DNA of 64,000 nt from Sphaerisporangium krabiense (GTDB lineage Bacteria; Actinomycetota; Actinomycetes; Streptosporangiales; Streptosporangiaceae), in contig NZ_JACHBR010000001.1 of the NCBI RefSeq assembly GCF_014200435.1, positions 4,681,501 through 4,745,500 on the forward strand. Direction: 5' to 3'. The notes under the pieces were generated by a model. That model was not told the origin of the DNA, did no database searches, and was given only the letters and a program-made list of their open reading frames with translations. The position numbers and the translations under genes were made by a program. Shown here one piece after another: positions 58,644-64,000 of the stretch. The first letter of the stretch is position 1. Each line of letters opens with the position of its first letter.

Positions 58644-59578
58644 GAATCGAGCGCGCGATGGACATCGCCGGCCTCGTCAGGGTCCGGGACGAGGACCTGG
58701 CAGAGGATCCGGTGGGCCACGCGTCCGGCGCGGGGGCGCGGATGCTGATGGAGTCCATCATGTCCGAGGAGCGTGTCGCCGTCTCGCCGCGCCCGAATGT
58801 GCCGCTGCGGCGGCGCTTAGTGCTGGGCGGCGCAGGAGTCGTCGGTTTGGCGGCGGCGGTCACGATCGGGTTCGGCCTGCCGATCGGTGGTCCGGTCACC
58901 GAGTACGCCAACGCGGCCGTGTCCATCAGTAAGGCCGACGACGACTACAGCATCACCATCACCGACCCCGCCGCCGATCCTCGTCGCCTTGAGGAGGCGT
59001 TCCGTGCCGTGGGGGTGAACGCCACGGTGAGGCAGGTGCCGGCGATGCCCGACCATGTGGGCAAGCTGTACGGCCCGGCACGTCCTAGCGGGGACGACTC
59101 CGTGTGGAAAGGGAGCATGTCGCTGACCCCGGTAGAGCCCTGCGCGTCGGCGTTCTGCGCCACGCTGACCGTGTCCGGCGGCTCACCCGATCAGCTCGTC
59201 TTCGGGATCGGCCGCCCTGCCAGGCCGGGTGAACCGTACGCCGACCTGCCTCCTACTCTGACCGGCAGGTACGCGGACGCCTTGGACGGGTACAGGTCGG
59301 ACGGTTACCGGGTTCGCGGCAAGACGGTCGCGGACGTGCGCGCCGAGTTGGATCGGCGCGGGTTGAAGGCCGTCTACCAGCTCTGGTGGAGTTACGCCGA
59401 CGGCGGCTTCTTCCCCGAGCCCGTTTCCGCGGACCGGATAAAGGACGACTGGATCGTCGAGAGCTCCCGCGCGTACAGCTCCGACACGATCGAGCTCACC
59501 GTCGTTCCCGGCCCGGAGGCCGGCCCCGCGCCTACTCCCTCTCCCCGCCCCCATTGGTGGGACCTCCCGGAAGGCTGA
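58640..59578 (+). CDS. membrane-anchored partner of ECF sigma factor 2
   Basis: A 312-residue protein with a cytoplasmic N-terminus of about 60 residues (a possible sigma-binding region), one span (LVLGGAGVVGLAAAVTIGFGL) and an external domain with a Cys pair (EPCASAFCATL) and a Pro-rich C-terminus. GTG at 58640 overlaps the sigma stop (GTGA). By position it is an anti-sigma-factor candidate, but it has no zinc H-x3-C-x2-C motif. Confidence 0.75.
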   Translation: MRIERAMDIAGLVRVRDEDLAEDPVGHASGAGARMLMESIMSEERVAVSPRPNVPLRRRLVLGGAGVVGLAAAVTIGFGLPIGGPVTEYANAAVSISKADDDYSITITDPAADPRRLEEAFRAVGVNATVRQVPAMPDHVGKLYGPARPSGDDSVWKGSMSLTPVEPCASAFCATLTVSGGSPDQLVFGIGRPARPGEPYADLPPTLTGRYADALDGYRSDGYRVRGKTVADVRAELDRRGLKAVYQLWWSYADGGFFPEPVSADRIKDDWIVESSRAYSSDTIELTVVPGPEAGPAPTPSPRPHWWDLPEG

Positions 59579-59591
59579 CGAACGGGTTCGG

Positions 59592-60569
59592 TCAGAGTTC
59601 GCCGCGGAGTGGCAGGCCCGCTTTGCGGTAGATGGCGTCGATCACGGCCATGTTGGCGAGGGCGTCCTCCGGTGGGGTGAGGGTCGGGGTGCCGTCGTGG
59701 ACGGCGGTTCTGAAGGCGCGGAGTTGATGGGTGTAGCTCGCCTCGCCGGAGACGCGTTCGCGGCGGCGCTCGCCGTCCACGGTCACGGTGAGGCGGTGCC
59801 AGTACTGCGGCGCTACGTAGTTGGTGATGCGGAGTGTGCCGTGCTCACCTTCGACGCGCGCGGCGATCTTGAGTGGGTGGCCGCCCGACCACATCGAGGC
59901 GTGGACGCGGCCGGTGGCGCCGCTGGGGAAGCGCAGGTCGGCGGCCATGGCGCGGTCGACGCCCGGGGAGCGCAGCAGGGCGGCGGCCGAGACCACGGAC
60001 GGCTCGCCGGGGCCGAGGGTGCGCAGGCAGTGGACGGCGTAGCAACCCGCGTCCATGAGCGCCCCGCCCGACAGTTCCAGTGAGTAGCGGATGTCGGAGA
60101 AGCGGGGGAGCGGGAAGCACATCCAGGTCTCGACGTGCCGGACCTCGCCGAGTTCGGTGTGGACGATCTCCAGTGCGCGTTCCATCAGCGGGTGGTAGCG
60201 GTAGTGGAACGCCTCCATGACGACCAGGCCGGAGCGCCGCGTGGCCTCCGCGACGGACGTGGCCTCGTCGGCGTTCGAAGCGAAGGGCTTCTCGCACAGG
60301 ACGTGCTTGCCCGCGTCGATCGCGCGCAGCGTCCACTCGGCGTGCAGCGCGTTGGGCAGCGGGTTGTAGATCGCGTCGATGGACGGGTCGGAGAGGAGCG
60401 CCTCGTACGACCGGTGGACGACGGGGATGCGGTGCTTTGCCGCGAAGCGCTCCGCCCGGGAGCGGTCGCGCGCGGCGACGGCCACGATGTCGACGCCGGG
60501 GATGGAGCGGGCGGGCCTGACGAGTGCCGTGGGGGTGATCCGGGCCGCCCCGAGAGTCCCGATGCGCAT
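59592..60569 (-). CDS. Gfo/Idh/MocA-family oxidoreductase
   Basis: A 325-residue NAD(P)-dependent oxidoreductase: GTLGAARITPTALV at the N-terminus, YNPLPNALHAEW, LCEKPFASNADEA (E-K-P) and MEAFHYRYHPLM (the active-site region of trans-dihydrodiol dehydrogenase-like members). The ATG at 60569 keeps the Rossmann motif at the very start. It is convergent with the sigma-partner gene and divergent from the phosphotransferase. Substrate (a sugar or diol) unknown; no link to the AHBA cluster. Confidence 0.88.
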   Translation of the reverse strand: MRIGTLGAARITPTALVRPARSIPGVDIVAVAARDRSRAERFAAKHRIPVVHRSYEALLSDPSIDAIYNPLPNALHAEWTLRAIDAGKHVLCEKPFASNADEATSVAEATRRSGLVVMEAFHYRYHPLMERALEIVHTELGEVRHVETWMCFPLPRFSDIRYSLELSGGALMDAGCYAVHCLRTLGPGEPSVVSAAALLRSPGVDRAMAADLRFPSGATGRVHASMWSGGHPLKIAARVEGEHGTLRITNYVAPQYWHRLTVTVDGERRRERVSGEASYTHQLRAFRTAVHDGTPTLTPPEDALANMAVIDAIYRKAGLPLRGEL

Positions 60570-60792
60570 GATCGAATCATGCCAGATGACATGACATAGG
60601 GGCCGTGCCGAGAGTCGAGACCGAGAGTTGGGGGTGGTTCCGCCGCGGAGGCGTACTGCGGATCGGTACCAGGACCACGTCGCGACCGGGCGGGCCGGAG
60701 AGAAGGCGGGTGGCGCGGGGAGTTTACGGGGAAGTGCTTGCTTTCTGGGAAAGGCTGCCGTCGGTGGGGCGGGCTGCTTAAAATTAGACGCC

Positions 60793-61593
60793 ATGTTCGT
60801 CCGTACGGCCCTTCCTGAGATATCGCTGACCGGTGGTGATGTGACGGAGGGGGTCGTGCGCGTAGGCGACACCGTGCGGCGGCCGATGGGGCCGTCGAGT
60901 CCCGCGGTTCACGCTCTGCTGCGCCACCTGGAGTCCGTGCGTTTCGAGGGCGCGCCGCGGGTGCTCGGTATTGACGACCGGGGCAGGGAAGTTCTTTCGT
61001 ACGTCCCCGGCCAGGCGGCCACGCGTCCGCTGGCCCCGCACGTGGTGACGGACGAGGCGTTGGCTCGGCTCGGGCGGCTGGTGCGTCGGTTTCATGATGC
61101 GGTGTCCACGTTCGTTCCGCCTTCTGACGCGGTCTGGGTGGACGGGTCGGGGGACGACGCGGAGCCCGAGCTGGTCGGCCACTGCGACATCACCCCGGAG
61201 AACGTCGTCTTCCGCGGCAGCACGCCCTGGGCTCTCATCGACTTCGACATGGCGCGCCCGACGACCCGCCTGTTCGACGTCGTCACCACCCTGCGCCACT
61301 GGGCCCCGATCGCCGACCCCATCGATCGCGATCCGGCGCACCGCATGGTGGACGTCGGCAGGCGCATCCGCGTCTTCTGCGACGCTTACGGGCTGGAGGG
61401 GCGCGACCGCCGCCGGCTGCTGGAGCTGAGCAGGCTCCGTTTCGGTCGCTCGTATGTCGCCATGCGGGCGCGGGCGATCGAGGACGGCGGGGGCTGGGCC
61501 CGCATGTGGGAGGGCGGCGCGGGGGAGCGCATCCGGAGGGCCGCCGACTGGCTGGACGCCAACTGGGACGAGCTGGAGTCCCACCTCCATTAG
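60793..61593 (+). CDS. APH-family phosphotransferase
   Basis: A 266-residue aminoglycoside-phosphotransferase-like kinase: the catalytic loop is VGHCDITPENVVF (D and N in place, with C for the usual G) and the metal Asp is in ALIDFDMARP. The N-lobe is short, and the nucleotide Lys is not obvious. The ATG at 60793 stands 12 bases after a TAAAAT, so the message may be short-leadered. A kinase for a small metabolite or a resistance enzyme; not assignable. Confidence 0.83.
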   Translation: MFVRTALPEISLTGGDVTEGVVRVGDTVRRPMGPSSPAVHALLRHLESVRFEGAPRVLGIDDRGREVLSYVPGQAATRPLAPHVVTDEALARLGRLVRRFHDAVSTFVPPSDAVWVDGSGDDAEPELVGHCDITPENVVFRGSTPWALIDFDMARPTTRLFDVVTTLRHWAPIADPIDRDPAHRMVDVGRRIRVFCDAYGLEGRDRRRLLELSRLRFGRSYVAMRARAIEDGGGWARMWEGGAGERIRRAADWLDANWDELESHLH

Positions 61594-61758
61594 TCGATTC
61601 ATCCCCGTTCCTGCACAATTCTGGACGGCGCGCGGCACGGCACGATTCGGACATGCCGCGACGCGGGAGCCTGGCGCGCCGTGGCACGGAGGTCCCCGTG
61701 ACGGGGGACGTGGCGCGGTGCTCATGGATGTCTCCGAGGACAGAGGGTGGGGGTCGGA

Positions 61759-62781
61759 GTGAAACGGGCCAGTACGGGTCATGCCGGGGCGAGGGTGCGG
61801 AGGGCGGGTCTGCGGGAGCGGGGCGTCGGGCTGGCGCTGGGCATGGTCTTGGACACGGTGTTCGCCGATCCCCGGAGTTCCGTGCATCCGGTGGCGCTGT
61901 TCGGGCGGGCCGCGTCTCTGCTGGAGAGTCGTCTCCATGGGCGGACACGGGTGCGGGGCGTGGCATACGTCGCCGTCTGCGCGGGGTCGGCGGCGGCCTT
62001 GGGCGTGGCGGTCGAGCGGCTGACCCGGCGCAGTCCGCTCGCGCGCACGGGCGTCACGGCCGTCGCGACCTGGGCCGTGCTCGGTGGGACGAGTTTGGCA
62101 CGGGAGGGCGTGTTCATGGCCGCCGCGCTGGAACGGGGTGACGTGGCGGCGGCGCGCGGGCGGCTGTCGCACCTGTGCGGCCGCGATCCGTCCCGGCTGT
62201 CGGAGGGGGAGCTGGCGCGGGCGACCGTCGAGTCGATCGCGGAGAACACCTCGGACGCCGTGGTGGCGCCGCTGGTCTGGGGCGCGGTGGCCGGGGTGCC
62301 GGGGCTGCTGGCGTACCGGGCGGTCAACACGATGGACGCGATGGTCGGGCACCGTTCGGAGCGGTACGAGGTGTTCGGCTGGGCCGCCGCGCGGCTGGAC
62401 GACGTGGCGAACTACCTGCCGGCGCGGCTCACCGGGGTTCTGGCGAGCTTGTCGGCCCCACTGGTCGGCGGGTCGCCGCGGACGGCTGCGGCCATGCTGC
62501 TCAGGGACGGCCACCGGCATCCGTCCCCGAATTCCGGACGGTGCGAGGCGGCCTTCGCGGGGGCGCTCGGCGTGCGGCTCGGGGGGAGTAACGACTATGG
62601 CGGGCGGATCGAGCACCGGCCGCACCTTGGAGACGGCCCTCCGCCTTCCGTTCCCGACATTTCACGATCCGTACGCTTGGCCCGCGCCGTGAACCTGACC
62701 TCCGCCGCCCTCGCCGCGACCGCGGTCCTGGCCGTCCACCGATACCTCAGAAGGGCAGGCGGGAGGGCCTCCGCCCGGTGA
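61759..62781 (+). CDS. cobD: adenosylcobinamide-phosphate synthase CobD/CbiB
   Basis: A 340-residue membrane protein of cobalamin synthesis that attaches aminopropanol (or its phosphate) to adenosylcobyric acid. Marks are LALGMVLDTVFADP, HPVALFGRA, ESIAENTSDAVVAPLVWG, YRAVNTMDAMVGHRSERY, WAAARLDDVANYLPARL and HPSPNSGRCEAAFAGALG. Starts at GTG 61747 or 61759 are possible; I took the latter, which has a G-rich site upstream. cobQ follows in the same direction. Confidence 0.92.
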   Translation: MKRASTGHAGARVRRAGLRERGVGLALGMVLDTVFADPRSSVHPVALFGRAASLLESRLHGRTRVRGVAYVAVCAGSAAALGVAVERLTRRSPLARTGVTAVATWAVLGGTSLAREGVFMAAALERGDVAAARGRLSHLCGRDPSRLSEGELARATVESIAENTSDAVVAPLVWGAVAGVPGLLAYRAVNTMDAMVGHRSERYEVFGWAAARLDDVANYLPARLTGVLASLSAPLVGGSPRTAAAMLLRDGHRHPSPNSGRCEAAFAGALGVRLGGSNDYGGRIEHRPHLGDGPPPSVPDISRSVRLARAVNLTSAALAATAVLAVHRYLRRAGGRASAR

Positions 62782-62916
62782 GGTTCCCAGGGCGCCGCGT
62801 CCACGCGAGGAGCAGGGCACGGGACGTCACCTGGTGAGGCGCGGTGCGGGGGCTCGAATGGGTGAGTTCGCTGTGCTGGTGGTCCCGTTCGCGTTGGGGT
62901 CTGGGAGGGTTGGGGG

Positions 62917-64000
62917 GTGCTGAGCGGGATGTTGCTGGTGGCGGGGACTACGTCGGATGCGGGGAAGAGTGTGGTCACGGCTGGTATATGCCGATGGCTT
63001 GCTCGGCGCGGGGTGCGCGTGGCGCCGTTCAAGGCGCAGAACATGTCGCTTAATTCGTATGTGACGGCTGACGGTGCGGAGATCGGGCGGGCGCAGGCGG
63101 CGCAGGCGCGGGCGGCGGGGGTGGAGCCTGTCGCGGATATGAATCCGGTTCTGCTGAAGCCGGGCAGCGATCGGCGGAGCCAGGTCGTCGTGCTCGGCAA
63201 GCCGGTCGCCGAGGTGGACGCCATGGAGTACGGCGCGCACAAGGACCGGCTCAGAGCGGTGGCGCTGGAGTCGCTGGAGCGGCTGCGGGCGTCCTATGAC
63301 GTGGTGGTGTGCGAGGGGGCGGGCAGCCCTGCGGAGATCAACCTGCGCCGGGGGGACATCGCGAACATGGGTCTGGCGCGGGCGGCGGGGATGCCGGTGG
63401 TCGTGGTGGGGGACATCGATCGTGGCGGTGTCTTCGCGGCCCTGTACGGCACGCTGGCGCTGATGGACGCGGGGGACCAGGCGCTGGTCAGCGGGTTTCT
63501 GATCAACAAGTTCCGGGGGGCGCGCGAGTTGCTCGATCCAGGGCTGGACATGCTGACCGGGCTGACCGGACGGCCGGTGTACGGCGTGCTGCCGTGGCTG
63601 GACGGGATGTGGATGGACCTGGAGGACTCGCTGGCGCTCGACGCCCGCCGGGGGGCCGTCCCGGCGAGCGCGGGGGCCCGGGAGAGCCTGCGGGTGGCGG
63701 TGGTGCGCTATCCGAGGATCAGCAACTTCACCGACGTGGACGCTCTCGCCGCCGAGCCGGGGGTGGTGGTCCGCTTCGCCAGGTCTCCCGCCGAGATCCT
63801 GGACGCCGATCTGGTCGTCCTGCCGGGATCGCGGGCCACCGTTTCCGACCTGGCGTGGCTGCGCGATACGGGTCTGGCCGAGGCGCTGCTGGATAGGAAA
63901 GGCCCGATTCTTGGTATCTGTGGCGGCTATCAGATGCTCGCCCGCACGATCCGTGACGACGTCGAGTCCGGGGCGGGGCTCGTGGACGGGCTCGGGCTGC
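62917..64000 (+). CDS. cobQ: cobyric acid synthase CobQ (3' end off window)
   Basis: The first 361 residues of CobQ, the ATP- and glutamine-dependent amidase that makes adenosylcobyric acid. Seen are the P-loop-like [56 protein letters not shown] and the glutaminase nucleophile in [12 protein letters not shown] at 62917 has GGGAGGG upstream. With cobD it shows that this strain makes cobalamin, which the B12-domain radical SAM proteins at 9837 and 32984 may use. Confidence 0.95.
   Translation, partial: MLSGMLLVAGTTSDAGKSVVTAGICRWLARRGVRVAPFKAQNMSLNSYVTADGAEIGRAQAAQARAAGVEPVADMNPVLLKPGSDRRSQVVVLGKPVAEVDAMEYGAHKDRLRAVALESLERLRASYDVVVCEGAGSPAEINLRRGDIANMGLARAAGMPVVVVGDIDRGGVFAALYGTLALMDAGDQALVSGFLINKFRGARELLDPGLDMLTGLTGRPVYGVLPWLDGMWMDLEDSLALDARRGAVPASAGARESLRVAVVRYPRISNFTDVDALAAEPGVVVRFARSPAEILDADLVVLPGSRATVSDLAWLRDTGLAEALLDRKGPILGICGGYQMLARTIRDDVESGAGLVDGLGL

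Noticed and set aside
1..64000. CRISPR arrays, riboswitches and rRNA genes
   Set aside because: No regularly spaced repeats or rRNA were seen. The cobalamin genes at the right edge have no recognisable B12-riboswitch core in the sequence available.

Overview
The window is high-GC DNA with many GTG and TTG starts, tight ATGA/GTGA gene overlaps, F420/flavin-type luciferase-like oxidoreductases and ECF-sigma modules. It comes from an actinomycete. The CU044_5270-type partner protein beside a sigma factor, the codon use and the gene mix suggest the Streptosporangiales (Actinomadura/Nonomuraea-like), but the genus cannot be fixed from sequence alone.

Region A (1 to about 34.9 kb) is a natural-product gene cluster, cut off by the left edge. 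Its core is a set of homologues of the 3-amino-5-hydroxybenzoate (AHBA) pathway: AHBA synthase (26937-28103), RifL-like oxidoreductase (24177), RifM-like phosphatase (15496), RifN-like ROK kinase (25990) and an aminoDHQ-dehydratase/AroQ-type enzyme (16151). There is no polyketide synthase. AHBA synthase is followed directly by a GT2 glycosyltransferase and a PIG-L/LmbE deacetylase. An AMP-ligase, two carrier proteins and a phosphopantetheinyl transferase lie nearby. This is the logic of early mitomycin biosynthesis: AHBA loaded on an ACP, N-glycosylated with GlcNAc, then deacetylated. Around it are parts I cannot place in a known pathway: four alkaline-phosphatase-superfamily proteins (one with every checked catalytic residue replaced), a dual-OB-like protein, a 41-residue microprotein, a transglutaminase-like protein overlapping an ACP, three radical SAM enzymes (one of the RiPP-maturation type), four luciferase-like oxidoreductases, a phytanoyl-type dioxygenase, a P450, an aldehyde dehydrogenase and two alpha-toroid paralogues. 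The best reading is a mitomycin/FR900482-like but distinct AHBA-aminosugar pathway.

Region B (34.9-37.8 kb) holds a membrane protein, a MazG-like nucleotide pyrophosphohydrolase and an HNH nuclease. Region C (37.7-45.8 kb, minus strand) is an inorganic-carbon uptake operon: a SulP transporter, DabA with its zinc-site residues, and two NuoL/M-like membrane subunits, all translationally coupled.

Region D (45.8-55.2 kb) is a decayed mobile island. It has an IS256-family element with matching inverted repeats, a probable two-gene defence module (EVE/PUA-like-HNH plus DUF2075 helicase, the latter frameshifted), an IS5-type relic, a GntR regulator and a multiply broken tyrosine integrase next to tRNA-Arg(UCU), the likely former attachment site.

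Region E (55.2-64 kb) is chromosomal: two ECF-sigma/membrane-partner pairs separated by a spacer with three large related hairpins, a Gfo/Idh oxidoreductase, a phosphotransferase, and the cobalamin genes cobD and cobQ (cobQ runs off the right edge). Cobalamin made by such genes could serve the B12-type radical SAM enzymes of region A.
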